DNA of 64,000 bases from positions 6,922,001 through 6,986,000 of the forward strand of contig NC_081209.1 of the NCBI RefSeq assembly GCF_902713425.1, written 5' to 3'. The notes under the pieces were generated by a model. That model was not told where the DNA came from and searched no databases. It saw nothing but the letters and a program-made list of their open reading frames with translations. This document shows, piece after piece, positions 22,356 through 35,598 of the stretch. This DNA is from Acipenser ruthenus. Lineage: Eukaryota; Chordata; Actinopteri; Acipenseriformes; Acipenseridae. The first letter of the stretch is position 1; every line of letters starts with the position of its first letter. The position numbers and the translations under genes were made by a program.

Positions 22356-23446
22356 AGGAGTATTACCCTCAGCAGGACCAAGATGACAATCTTTCCTTTA
22401 GTGCTTACAGTGGCTGTACCAGAACATGTTAGTGTGATCATTCCCTGTTTAGAACTGGAGGAGTCCAAAGTACACACTGTCTTGCTTGCTTACGCATTGA
22501 ATAAAATAAAAACCAACCGATTCGTTGTCTCTGTGATTTTAATATTCTTCAGAACTGAGCACATAGATTATAAAAACCCATACCACATTTATATAATCAA
22601 ATGTATTGAACTTGTGTTACAGTGCTCAAAACAATATATTTAAATATACTTCAAAGATGATACTTAATCCATATGAAATACTGTACCAGTATTCAGTCAC
22701 TGAATATTTATATTTTAAGCAATACTCTCAAGAACTAAAAAAAAAAAAAAGTAGCCTATTTGTAAGCAAATGTGATTCTCAATAACGTGAAAATATAAAA
22801 TGGCTGTTAATATAAAACTTTAACTAACCCTGGTCATTACCAACTCTTTTTGTACTGGAAAAACTTTTGTTTATGTAACAGATCTACAGAAATAGTGAAG
22901 GTCTGTTCATATGCAGAAAGTCCACTAGATGGTAGAATTGTGCAACCTACCACCAAATATATTAGGCTGACGTCATCAACCAGCGCCAAAGCACAACATG
23001 TGAGGAGTTGATGGTAGCATGGTGTTTATCTGGCACATTGTTGGTTGAAAAATAAGCAAAGTAAGCCTTGGGCTCACACATAGGAGAAGCAGTTGGCTTT
23101 AACTTCAATAAATATATTGAAGTTAAAAATATGTTGATATAAGATGTTAAGGGTCGTTCCAGAACTGTCGCAGCTAATTGTAAATAAGTAATGGTATAAC
23201 AAAGTGTATTAATGTTTTTATAATTCTAAAGGATATTCAACTAAATATACATATTTAGCACAAAGTCAACAAAAATCGCACCTCGTCTCGAGCGCTGCCG
23301 GTAAATCCGTGATATACAATATTATCGAAGACACTGCGAAGTTCTGGTCGGGAGATTAATCTGACATTACAAGGCATAATTCAAACGAAGATTGGTATTA
23401 ATTTGCTGTATTTACACGGAAGAATTGAATTCGCCAAGCTGTTGAG
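22356..23446. other. Spacer between MIF and DDX51
   Basis: Contains the MIF 3' region, AT-rich unique sequence, a CRE-like palindrome at 22968 and the DDX51 upstream region. No additional gene is seen. Confidence 0.6.
22968..22975. promoter_or_regulatory. Consensus CRE palindrome
   Basis: TGACGTCA, a full CREB/ATF site, about 470 bp upstream of the DDX51 start codon. Sequence match only. Confidence 0.3.
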
Positions 23447-26400
23447 ATGGCCTTGTTTCTCATCAACAGGTAAGCATAATCTTGTTCTAAAATTGTGAAG
23501 CAAGCATGGGTGAAAAAAAAAACACTGCGTTTTGCTCATAGGTAGTTTGACAAAGGTGATATTTTCAGCATGGCACCACAGGGTAAGACTTTTCTGAAAA
23601 CTATTTTTAACACTGCAGGGATGAAAATAAGACTCAAATTGCATAGCAGTTCGATCCATTCGTGGTTTTACTTTGAGTTTAATAAGACACACCTGTGCTT
23701 GTTTCTTATACACTGTGGCTAATCATGCACACAGTAAAACCTTATTTCCTTGCCTGTACTGCACGCGTCACTACATATTTAACAAAAAGTCACTAGGCTC
23801 TTTGAAAATGATTTATGCAGTTTTAAATAAGACCCAATTTAGAGGAAATGACAGTCCCTGGGATCACGTATTATACCAGCGTAAACTTTACATCATTCAA
23901 TGGGGTATTGGTCCTGATTACAGTATTGATTTGTTTTGTAAGATACCTTGGAGATGAGGAGGATGTCCAGGAAGATGAAGCCGAGTGTCGCTCGAAAGCC
24001 TTGCTGGAGAGGCTGCAGGAGCGAGCAAAGGCCAGACAGCAGCAGCAGCAGCAGCAACAACATAGCCAAGAGACCACACCAGGCAGGAAGACAAGAGCAG
24101 ACACAGACCCTGACCTGAGCGACAAGACAGGGAAGAAGAAGAAGAAGAAGCGAAAACTAGGGGCTCAGGAGGAGACTGAGGAAGAAGAAGGAAATAAGAG
24201 CAGTAGGAAAAAGAAAATCAAGTCTCTGCAGGTTGATTCGGACACACCGGAGCAGACAGAGAAACAGGTTAAGAAGGGGGATGTGGACTCTGCTGGAGAG
24301 ACGGATCAGACTGAGAAGAGGGTAACTGTGAAGAAAAAAGAAAAAAGGAAAAAGGAAGCAACAAAAACCAGGAGAACAGAAGTGGAGGAGGAAAATGAAA
24401 CTGGTACCATTATGTTAAGTTTGTAAAATTAAATGTCTGGCATCAATTTTCAGTTCATAGTAGGTTTACCCTGCTTTTGATGCTGTTCAGAGTGTGTTCC
24501 TATTGTAAACAAAAAAAAAAAAAAATCAAGAAACTTAAGTTTCCTTGTCCAGCATGTGTAAAAATCTAAAAGTTTGAGTTTTTTCCATAATATACTGTTT
24601 TTTTCTTATTATAATTTTTATAATCAACCCAAGTTTGTTTTATTTAAAGAACAAGAAGACAATGTAAAAGAATTGGCTGAAGAAAAGAAAACACCAGCAA
24701 ATAAACAAAAAAACAGTCAGCAGAAATCCAAGCAAGAGTCGGGTGATCAGAATGTAGAAATGGATACAGACGGTGAGGAGGAGGATGAGGAAGGAGGGGG
24801 CAGTGATGAGGGGGAGAACAGTGAAGAGAAGAAAGAAGAGAAAACCCTTGATCAGAGCGCAAATAAGGTGCCCCCCCAGTCCACACTCACAATCCTGGGA
24901 GGCTTTGAACAGAAAGCTGTGCAGAAGGTATTTCAAATCTCAAAAGTGTAGCCGTGTGATTTAGTGAGTCTGCATAACAACATAAACTGTATATTAAGGA
25001 TTATAGCTGCATTATAATTCAAACTGTCTGTATTTTGCATCACAGGTTCAAAGGGTTCTGCCACAGTGGCTGGCCCAGCCTAATCTAGTCCAGAGGGATA
25101 TCAAGAAGAACTTGATACCTATCGGAGATGTCCCAGGAATCTGCCCCAAACTCCTGACGAAACTCCAAAGCAATGGGATCCAGCACTTCTTCCCAGGTGG
25201 GTGAGGGGGTTGCATGCAGCTCAGAAAATACCACATCCACTCCTGAGGTTCAGGATTTCCCTTGTTTAGGTATGCCATTGAAATTACCAGGTGCCAGGAG
25301 GTTGTATAACTTACAAGTTAGTAAGTTACAAAACACAAAAAAGCAGTGTCAATTTAAAGATTTAGATCAACAGTGCATCAGTATTCGCAGCAGGAGGCAC
25401 TGTACCCTTGAAAAACTACAGTAGCTGGTAGGAAGTAATACTCTGGTTAATGTGCAGCTTTCCCACTGTTTTGCTGAAACTGTAAGACAAACCTGTGCTT
25501 AATTCAAAGAAGTTTAGCATTGAGTCAAATAAGAATCAGGACGATGAGTTCAAGTGTTGGGGTTCTGGCTTAGCTATGATTGCATTTGCATGTGCATAAA
25601 TATGTCATTAAAAACCACCTTGCTAAGACACCTCTGAATTTCTGTCGTTTGTATCTGTTTGCTGCAGTCCAGGCAGAATTGATCCCAGCTGTTTTGGAAA
25701 GTGCGCTGCACGGGCTACTGATTGGCAGGGGTGGCTACAGACCCCGAGACATCTGCGTTTCGGCGCCAACAGGAAGCGGCAAGACTCTGGCTTTTGTCAT
25801 CCCGGTTGTTCAGGTAGAATGTATTCTGTATTCGTGTATGTGATTGATTTGAGTTGCTTTTAAAGCAAGGCTATTGGGGTGTAACCTCTGTCACCAGATA
25901 GCAAGTGTTGCTGACATTCTTTTCAAGAGTAAACAGCTTTAAATTGCAATTGAACACTTTTACTTTAAGGACATGCCTTACCTTTAAACTACACACTGAG
26001 TGCAATCAGTCTGAGAGCTCTTGCTCAAATATATCTGTGTATACTTTTGGCTTCTGGGGAGAGCATTCATGCAGTTGTTTCTATCTTTGGTTTCCATGTC
26101 CGCAACATATTATGCACGGATGCAGTGTTTTGCCAATAACAGAAAATGTAACGAAGGAAGCTTAATACACTATAGCTTTGCTGTTAGAAAATATAATTCA
26201 AACTATTTTTCTCATCACTTATATCTCAGTGTTGATAATTGTGCCTCTCCTGCAGGCTCTGTTGGAGCGGGTTATCTGTGAGGTGCGGGTTCTAGCAGTG
26301 CTGCCAACCAAGGAACTGGCACAGCAGGTACAGTACAGTGCAATATGATACAGTGCAATACAATACAGTGCAATACAATACAGCCAGCACTCATGTAGCA

Positions 26401-29400
26401 CCTTTCCTGTCAAGCAGCAATACAATAAGAGTTCTGCTTTTTAACAAAATAATGTAATAATATATATTAAGTACCGAACAGGCTTATATTTAGAGGGACT
26501 GCCTGCCTTTTAATGTGTCCTTTATTGTGTGTTCTTTAAGCTACAAAACTTAATTAGCAGGTAATTGAGCAACTGCATTAGTAGTGAATGGGAAAAACTT
26601 AAAAACATGCAAGGAAGTTTTGTCTGTTAATTTGAGTTGCCATAAAATATTTGACCTGAAACTTTGCAAGTCACTTACTGTGTTGTAGTTATTGCCAGTG
26701 CGGCTTTGGGGTTGGTTGATTGATGCATATTTTACTGAATACATTCAGTCTCTAACTTCAAACATCCATGCATAAAATGTTTAGTAATATTACAGGAAAC
26801 CAGGTAGCATGACTGGGGAGTGTTGAGTGAGATCTTACTCAGTGTAATACAGCACACGTTGCAAGGCTGCAGTTGTAGAAGCTGTGTGTTTGTGTGACTC
26901 TGCTATCTCCACAGGTGTGTAAGGTGTTCCATACGTACACCGATGGGACCGGCTTGAAGGTCGTCATGGTTGCAGGGCAGAAATCTTTCGCTGTGGAGCA
27001 GGCCTCCCTTGTCCAGAACATGTAAGAGAATTTAACTAAATACTCTTGAGGTATTTTGACAGCAGTAAAGAATGACAACCGACACATATGACTTCAAATT
27101 GATAATTTCTCTCAAATGTTAGAGGTATCTTAGTGGGTGTTAACAGAAAACGAAAGATGACCAATTAAGGGTTTGGAAATGTTTGAACCAACAACAAAAA
27201 AAAGCAATCTGAAGGTGCAGAGTAATTTCTGAAATGCATATTCATTTGAGCAGACAAAAACAAGCAATTAGCTGAAGATTCTTGCAGTAGTTATTTAGGG
27301 CCAAATTCAGACTGATCTGATACATCTCCATATAAAGACCAGTGGAGACGTATTCTGATCAAGAGGGCTCAGTTTGGCTATGCAATGGAAACAAGGGATT
27401 AGTCTGTGTACTAGGTTTCTCTGATTGAAGATCAATCTCAGATCATGGAATAAAAATGCTGTCTATCTTTTCACTAATGCAGCACTGGTGGGTGCCGTAG
27501 CCTGGCTGATATAGTGGTCGCCACCCCGGGCAGGCTGGTCGATCACATTGATAAAACTCCCGGATTCAGCCTACGACAGCTCCGCTACCTGGTGAGTAAA
27601 CCCTGCTTTATTACTTGACAAATCAAGAGAAGCTACCGCACCCTGTTTTAAAACAAATACATTGCTTTGTGTTTTGTACATATTTATAATGTAAGTGTGG
27701 TGCTGTAAACCGCTACCTCCCATCTGTTTTTTCTGTTTGTTTTTTTTAACTAATGTATCACTGTACGTGGCAGCCTTTAGTAGTGATCTTATGGAACAAT
27801 TATTAGCCATTTAAGTTTGCGATGGGAATAGCCACATTAGTGAATGGCTTTTGCTCCTAAGTGATTTGGCTCTTCATACAGATCATAGATGAGGCGGACC
27901 GGATGATCGACAGCATGCACCAGGACTGGCTGAACTACGTGGTGAAGGAGGTGTACAGAGCACAGGGAAGCCTGGAGCTCGGCTCGCTCTTCAGGAGGGC
28001 AGAGCCTGGCCCTGTCACAGCAGCAAGGTCAGCGTTGGAGATGGGTCCTCCCATGGAAACGTGATGCTTGTTACATTGCAGAAGTCCTCAATATCAGAAG
28101 CCCAAGAGTATTTGGTGATCAAAGTTGTATTAAAATGGAACCGTCACAATGAGTAATCTTGGGCTTGCCGTTAGTCTGAAATCGATGGCTGATCAGTGTA
28201 ACGGATGTGCATTTCCATGGAGTGACTCTGTTTATCCCCTCTGTACAGTGTCTTACAGCACCCCATACGATTCGTCTGTAATAGGACCCCAGCAATTAGC
28301 AGGGATTACATTGAGGTTTAGTAAATAATGGGAGATGCTACCGTGCCAATTCCGTTAACAGAGTTTAGTAATGTAATCCAAGTGAAAACCCCAAAGCTAA
28401 TCCATTGAACTCAGGAAGTGAGATTTCAGTCAATCCAGATTACATCATCAAAGGGATCGTTTACTCTTATTAGTTTATTCTTTCCTGTTTCTCAGCAGGA
28501 TTGTATTTTTTTTCACCACATAAATGTTCTTTAACAAACAAGGAAATCAGCCACCTATGTCTTTGAAAGGCTTTTTTTTTTTTTTTTTGCTGCAGCTGTA
28601 TTTTGTAATTACACAAGTTTGTTTGATAATTGCAAAAGTTTGACAATGGCATTGTTTTAACAAGTCTTACAGTGCAAAGACAAAAAAAAAACATATGTCC
28701 TTTCTGTGTTCGTATTGGCTGATCATGCATCCCTGTTCTGGATTCTAGAAGGCATGTCAATAGTTGCCCTGACCCCTGTGTTATGCTGTGTTCTCTCCCC
28801 AGCCTGTGGCAGCCCCAGATACCCCTCCAGAAGCTGATGTTCTCTGCCACCCTGACGCAGAACCCTGAGAAGCTACAGCAGCTGGGCCTGCACCAGCCTC
28901 GTCTCTTCACCTCCGTCCACAGCGAGAAGCAGCGGTCAGGGCAGGGCTTTGAGCCTCATAGGACTGCCTCCGGACAGACCGAGGAGAAGTTCAACTTCCC
29001 CCAGGGACTCACTGTGAGCACTCCCAGCCGTCCGATTTTTTTAAATTTGCGTTAACTTCAAAATAGTTTTACTGTCTTTAACTGCACAGGGAATCATTGT
29101 AATTGATTGTTTTTTAGATCCCAAAACAAATATGCAGAGTTTACATGCTAACATTAATGGGGTTTAGAGGACTCAATGTTCCTGAAACTGCGCTCCAAAT
29201 AACCCCCCAGCCCAGTTCCAGTAGAAACTAGTTTAGATGCATACGTAAAGGATTTGGATATTGATTGATCAGACGGGTAGCTTGAATTGGATTAGATGCA
29301 TATAAACCATGTAATAGTGTCACTGACTCAGCATCCCTTTCCTCTTGTGTTACAGGAGTACTATGTCCCGTGCAATCTTAACAACAAGCCCCTGATTTTA

Positions 29401-32400
29401 CTGCACTTCCTACTGAGGCTGAAGTTCAACCCTGTGCTGTGCTTCACAAACTCCAGAGAAGCTTCACACAGGTGTGTTAGCCAGCTCTAGTCCCTGCTTG
29501 AGGCATGTCAGCCCCTGCTGCAATCATATTTTTAACATAGCAGGAGGTGCAACACAGTGTAGTCATCTGTCTTTGTCTTTGTTTGAGTTAATAGGTTACA
29601 TCTGCATTATTGCTTCCTTTGCAGACTGTACCTGCTGGTCCGTTCATACGGGGGAGTGGCGGCGGCTGAGTTCTCATCTCGTCTGAGTCCCAACGAGAGG
29701 AAGAAAACGCTGAAGGAGTTTGAGCAGGGCAAAATCCAGCTGTGAGTAGCCCATGTACATGAGAGGATACGAGATGCTTCTAAATGCATCACTCAACCAA
29801 TTAGTTACAAAAGCATAGTAACATGGTAATAAAGATCCATGATGTGGTACGGAACAGAAAAGCAGGAGCACTTATGTTTATTTATTTATTTAAATTGCTC
29901 TTGCTGCAGTGATTTAGAGGACAGATCTCAAGCCCCAGTGCACTAGAGCAGCCATTTTGAAAAGAGCTTTGAAACAGACTTTAAAGTTAGAAGTGTAAAA
30001 AGTTGTCAGGATGTTAACAATGAAAAGAAAAATGACAGGTATGTTATTTAAACAGTTGTAACAGCACGTGGGGACTACGTGTAACACTATATTTTTTCGG
30101 AACCCCACTAATTACTCTTTAAGATGAACTGTTTTCCCTCAGCGGACACCTGTAGGTAATCATTTAAAGACATGCAGACTGGGGTGAGACTTATCACTGG
30201 TTTTATAACTCCTGTAATAAGTATGATCCATTACAATGTGCCTGATTGCTTCAGTTGCTAACTGATTGCTCTTACCAGTTTCTAATAGAGATTTTCACTT
30301 TAACCTTTTACACTTTTTTTCTTTTACAAGAGACCAAAAAATATTATTTGTCCACAAACAGGTTAATCAGCACAGATGCCACAGCCAGAGGAATTGATGT
30401 TGACGGTGTGAAATGTGTTATTAACTACGATGCTCCACAGTTTATCAGGACATATGTTCATCGGTGAGAGCATTGATAATCTTAACACAAACGAGCATGC
30501 AATTTCATTAAACCCTTGTAAGCTGTATAATTAAAGTTAGTTGGTTAATAAATCAGCTATTAAGTAGCATATTGGTAATGTTTAGCCTGTTTGTACTGCT
30601 TCTCATATTGGTTGTGTGGGATTTTTTAACCCTTTGGTTATCGCCAAGCAGCAACACATAGCAACAATTTTTGACAACGTGCAGTGACCTTAATGCCAAC
30701 CTCTGCCTCGTACATTCCCCTTCGCTTACACACCTGGGGATGCATGTTCTTTGTTCTCATTTCTAGTTTTATTAATAGCCCCTTGTGGCTCTGTTTCACA
30801 GAGTGGGAAGGACAGCACGTGCAGGGAAGGCTGGGCTGGCCTTCACACTCCTCCTGGGAGTGCAGGTGAGTGCCAGTGCTTTTGAGAATCAGTGAACGTT
30901 AAGATCATACGGTACAGGTGCTCACAGAAATGGTCTAATGTCCCCTAGATACGCAGTCTGTTTACAAATCTCATGAAGGGGCACTGCGTTCAACACATTT
31001 CTGTATATATTTACACTGGCTGAAGACTGTGTCTCGTGAGAGAAATGCTATTGTGTAAACACAGAAGCTTTTATAATACATGTATCTTACTGTGCGTCTA
31101 AGAGTAGAAACTTTATTTTGAGCTCAGATGCTGTTGGTTCTTACTGTAACAGCCTTTGAAATTACTAGTCAGAATTACAGTTATGCACACTCAAGATTTT
31201 TCTTCCTATAACAGTAGAGGATGAAAAATTATCCAAAAAGCTGCAGTATCGGCCACAGTTGTTCTACTAATGAAACATTTAGCTAAAATGTTTGTCTGTG
31301 TGATTTATTTAGTTGTAGTGCTGCCTCAGATTAATTGAGCTGTGATTTGAACACACAGGAGGCCATACCCAGTGTTCAGAGCCCTGCCTTACATTTCTTT
31401 TGCAGCAGTCAAGACCATCTATGTCAAACGTTCTGTCTGTCATGTTATCTATTGTAATACTAACCAGGGATGGAAATAAGACCCCCATTGCATAGCGGTT
31501 TGATCCATTCCTAGTTATGCTACGAGTTTAATCAGACACACCTGAGCTTGTTACCTATACACTGGGGCTGATCAAGCTCGTATCAAAACCTGGAAAAGTT
31601 GAAACTGCTATGCAGTAGGAGTCTTATTTCCATCCCTGCTGACAAAGTGCATGCTGTTTCTTCAGGAGAAGAATTTCCTTCAGATGCTGAGGGATGCTGG
31701 CAGCCCTGGAGTGCAGAAACAATTAATCAGACATGAAAATCTGAAGCCACTCATTCCACAGTATGAGAATGCCCTTGAGGAGCTCCACAGCATTATTAAG
31801 GTAGCTACTGTGCTTGGATTTTAAAGGCTTCTTGTCATCACATACAAGAGGATGTAAGAAATGCAACATTTTGTTATGTGGTATTTCTTATTGATTTTAT
31901 TTTTTTTACATCCACTAGAGCATGGGTTCTCAATGCCGGTCCTGGGGACCCCCTGTGTCTTCTGGGTTTCATTCCAACTGAGCTCTCAGTTACTCAACTA
32001 GACCCTTAATTGAACTGATCATTTGCTTAATTAGATCTTTTTTAATTGTTTTCAGCTCTTGAAGTTACTTATAAAATGTTATAGCTAACTTGAAATCTGC
32101 AACTGTTTCAGAGCTAAAAACAAGTAAAAAGGTCTAATTCAGCAAGTGATCCGTTCAGTGAAGGGTAAAGTTAAGTAGTTGAGAGCTGGGTTGGAATGAA
32201 AACCAGCAGACACGGGGTCCCTAGGACCGGGTTTGGGAAGCCCTGCCCTGGAGGCAGAGAGGCACAGGCTTATAGTCAGACTCAGGTATACCAGCTGTAC
32301 TTGGAGAGAAGTCATGTTTGAGAACTGGATTGAAGCGATGGGTTTTTTAAGCATATGAATTTTGTGGGGTGTGATAACTGAACTAGACAGTTATATACAA

Positions 32401-32693
32401 AGTGATTCATAACAAGAAGAATACATAACTATTTTAATATGCATACCAAGTTGCTCTATAAGTAACCGTTTGAGTATTATTATTATTATTACAGGTTTGT
32501 ATTTACTTTTGACTTGTACTGTAGTTTGATATGCAGTCAGACTCCTATGACTAAAACCTACATAATACCTGAGGAATAGCAGAACATGAGCTGCCTGTCT
32601 GCGTGATTGCATTCACTGTTCAGTGGTTTCTGATGCTTAAGCGTGCTTTTGTTGTTTTAAAAACAGGAGGAAAGAGCCATGAAGTATACTTGA
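23447..32693 (+). CDS. ddx51: ATP-dependent RNA helicase DDX51 (DEAD-box)
   Basis: Sixteen exons join in frame to 754 aa: 23447-23469, 23943-24403, 24650-24927, 25046-25196, 25668-25813, 26256-26327, 26915-27021, 27483-27591, 27882-28027, 28803-29013, 29356-29471, 29625-29741, 30362-30463, 30802-30865, 31666-31800, 32667-32693. DDX51 (yeast Dbp6 relative) works in the nucleolus in 60S subunit and 28S rRNA maturation. Residues to about 250 are a low-complexity basic/acidic region with a polyQ run (CAG/CAA near 24038) and KKKKKK; this makes it longer than human DDX51 (666 aa). The core holds APTGSGKT (about 337-344), [17 protein letters not shown] (about 452-455), [20 protein letters not shown] and [10 protein letters not shown]. 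The exon 2 donor (GTACCA) is weak. A poly(A) signal AATAAA lies at 32824. Confidence 0.96.
23616..23752. mobile_element. Diverged foldback MITE, family F1
   Basis: Starts CAGGGATGAAAATAAGACTC and carries TTGCATAGCAGTTCGATCC; the right arm is shortened. It lies in intron 1 of DDX51. Confidence 0.7.
29805..30065 (+). repeat. Dispersed 250-bp repeat, copy 2 (unclassified)
   Basis: Similar to 8380-8630 throughout, in the same orientation, lying in intron 12 of DDX51. See copy 1 for the shared segments. Confidence 0.8.
31465..31638. mobile_element. Foldback MITE, family F1 (full length)
   Basis: 174 bp, beginning CAGGGATGGAAATAAGAC and ending in its inverted form TCTTATTTCCATCCCTG; the two halves are largely complementary. 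It lies in intron 14 of DDX51 and ends only 27 bp before exon 15. Confidence 0.85.
31921..32245. mobile_element. hAT-like palindromic MITE
   Basis: The ends are inverted: CATGGGTTCTCAATGCCGGT at the left, and CCGGGTTTGGGAAGCCCTG at the right. Inside, both arms repeat TTCATTCCAACTGAGCTCTC and its complement. Flanking 8-mers cactagag and ccctggag match at six of eight positions, as for an old hAT target duplication. It lies in intron 15 of DDX51. Confidence 0.75.
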
Positions 32694-33602
32694 ACACCCC
32701 ATCAGAAGATCAAGAGTTCAAATATAGAAGAAAAGTAAAAGGTGTTGTTCTGTTTGTCGTTTGTTAAATTTGTTATACTGCATACAAAAAAAAATACTGT
32801 AGATTTGTATTATTGTTTTTTTGAATAAAGGTGTCAAACGCAGAAGCAAAAGAAACAGTGCTACCGTTCAGTTATATACTGCTCTGATATACATTATTAA
32901 CGCAAATATTGTAAAAACATTCTCTTTGGTTAAAGGGTTCTTTGAGAACTTAGAATAAACTTCTAACCCTGGACTGAAAAATATGTTTTTCATTAATCAA
33001 AATGGGGCCTATGTTTCTTGCAATAACAATCAGAATATCTGTCATTATTATTTTTTTAGTAAAAAAAAACAAAACACTTTCCTTTTATAAACTGCAGAAT
33101 TTTTCACTCTTTTTTTCATACTCAGCTGCCTGAATATGAAAGGGTTTGTTGTTTTATGATATATAATATACAAATTGTGCAACATCGCTGTATTGAGACT
33201 GCAAGCTCAGCCATCTGTCCTGGGTTTATTTAATGGATAAAAGTGTCCAAGAACAGGAGTTAACCCTGAATGTAAATCCTTAAACTCATAAACCTGCTTT
33301 ATTGCAGATGATTTATAGGCATGTTATTATTGTTTTTAATGATGTTAACAAGAGGGTCAATAAATCATGCATGAGGAAAAGATATAGTTAGTGTGGTGTG
33401 TTTAGATCATTCACATATACCCCATTAGCTGAAAGTCAGTTATGAAATGATTAAACCACTCCTAATTGAGTACTGTTAATTACATTCATTAGCTGCCTGT
33501 GCCAGCTTGTCTAACTAACTCTAAATTCAGGTTATTGAAAGTCATCCTGCCTTGGAAGACCTCCAAGCAACTGTACTGTGCTTTTTGAGAAATGCTGGCT
33601 GC

Positions 33603-33603
<1 letters not shown>

Positions 33604-33648
<45 letters not shown>
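33604..33648. repeat. (ATT)n microsatellite
   Basis: About 15 ATT units in the spacer downstream of DDX51. Confidence 0.95.
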
Positions 33649-33649
<1 letters not shown>

Positions 33650-34025
33650 AATGCGTACAATCTGTGCAGCATTTAACCCAAATACCACAGATGAAAACCA
33701 GAGCACAGATTCTTCCAGACTGTATTTCACACCAAGATACTGTTTACTAGTTCAGACATCTGATGAGAGCCCTAGCCAGGGATTCAAGTCAGTTTGTCTT
33801 GCAATACAACAGTCCAAAATCCTGTCCAGCTGTTAATAAAAGAATGCTAACAAATGCTTCAATTTAGATTATTACTGATCCCCCCTGTTACTGTGCTGAG
33901 AATAGTTAGATTCTTCACTCTTACGTTAATTCATGATATGTAAATATATTAAATATAAAGCTATAGATAATCAGCTGTATCCTGGTACCTTTGCTGGTCT
34001 GATTGCAGCTAGACCATTGGATTGA

Positions 34026-34080
<55 letters not shown>

Positions 34081-34336
34081 TAGTGATTTAGCAGACATTT
34101 TTATCCAAAACTACTTACAGAGACTTGGGGGTGAACTATGTCTCACATACAATTGAGCCTTGGGTTTACATCTCATCCAAAGGACTGAACACAAGGAGGT
34201 TAAGTGACTTGCTTAAGATCAATCAAAAAGACTTTTACATACAGTGGAGTGGTTTATTGAGCTATATGTGTGTGGTGAATTGTGGGGGGAGATACTGAAT
34301 TAGTGGCTTTTGAGACCCTATTTAACCACTGAGCAG
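34026..34336 (-). mobile_element. Diverged V-SINE copy, minus strand
   Basis: Begins with an (ATT)n run, the reversed tail TTTAGCAGACATTTTTATCC, the reversed central domain AAGGAGGTTAAGTGACTTGC, and a worn tRNA-like head near 34330 (TTTAACCACTG). It is older and more diverged than the other copies. Confidence 0.7.
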
Positions 34337-35320
34337 GGACAGCACAAGCAGTGACAATGCTCTTCCCTGCATTGGCCTCATGAGAGACTAATTCCATTCC
34401 GTATTGCAAGCCGAGTTTGTTTTTAAGTATTTATCAAATATGTTATAATAAACAGATGTTGGACAGGTCTTTTGTCCCGTTTTTCACCTATTGAGGGGTA
34501 TGTAAAGTCATCTTCAATATCAAGGCCACATACATTTGTTGTCTGTTTGATCTTTTTAGGTGTCTCGTGAAGTGCCTGGGAAAAGCTTCCAGTAATAATA
34601 TAAATTAAACTATGCATGAAGAAAATGGGTATATAAAAACCCATATGGAAAGAATTATAGCCTAAGCAAGGAAGACTGCAGTTTCTGTATTGCCTCAGTT
34701 AGGCTCAGGCTTGGGTCCTGCTTATTTTTTCTGTGTGATCTCTGCTCTGATATGCCATGAGAAAAAGTATGCGGAACACTATTTAACTGCTTAAATTCTG
34801 CTTCCTGTTAGTTGTAGGATGGATTTGAGCAACTCCAGTCTTGTAGAAAAGCAGTCCAGATGTGAATGTAGAGTTATGTTGAAATGTTAAATTAATGCAT
34901 TTGTATTTCTCAAAAGTATTTTAAAATCATTAATAAATTGTGTAATCAGCATGACAAGTACACGTTAAGAAATTCCTTTCCAGTGGAGAAAAAAAGATAC
35001 ATAACATTTCTGTAAACATTTTGTGTTATGTTTGCTGCATAGTAGGATGTTACGATGTGAATGCTCACATAGCTATATTCTCATAACTACATTTGACTTT
35101 TTATGTTCATACATAATTATACGACTTGTGGTTAGACCGCATTGGTTCCTGTTGAACTGGTGTATGTGGGTTTTTAAATTCACGTATTTAAATATTCTAG
35201 AAAGAGGAGGGGCTTGTACGGTTTGTTAACTGTGTGAAAGTGGACGAACTTTTTTTTTTTTTTTTGACTAAACCATTGTTCTCTGCAGTTGTTGGAAAAA
35301 AGGTCTAACTTAAATTAAAA

Positions 35321-35529
35321 ATGGTACTAGAACTATATTTAGATCTGTATTCCCAGCCATGCAGGTCTGTTTACATCTTTGCCAAGAAAAACAACATCCC
35401 TTTTGAGTTTAAGCAGCTGTCGCTTTCTGAAGGTAAGTTATTTGTGGTTTGTTGTATACTTATTTGTAGTTTGCTGTGATGCTGTCCACACATTCAGATT
35501 TTGACTATAGACTTACTTTTCGTAATTGG

Positions 35530-35598
<69 letters not shown>

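Larger units (their letters stand above)
32694..35320. other. Spacer between DDX51 and the GST gene
   Basis: Contains the DDX51 3' end, an (ATT)n run at 33604-33648, a minus-strand SINE at 34026-34336, and unique AT-rich sequence. No gene is seen. Confidence 0.6.

Noticed and set aside
28470-28910. 146-codon minus-strand frame
   Set aside because: It overlaps DDX51 exon 10 and a poly-T tract and has no domain; it is a shadow frame.
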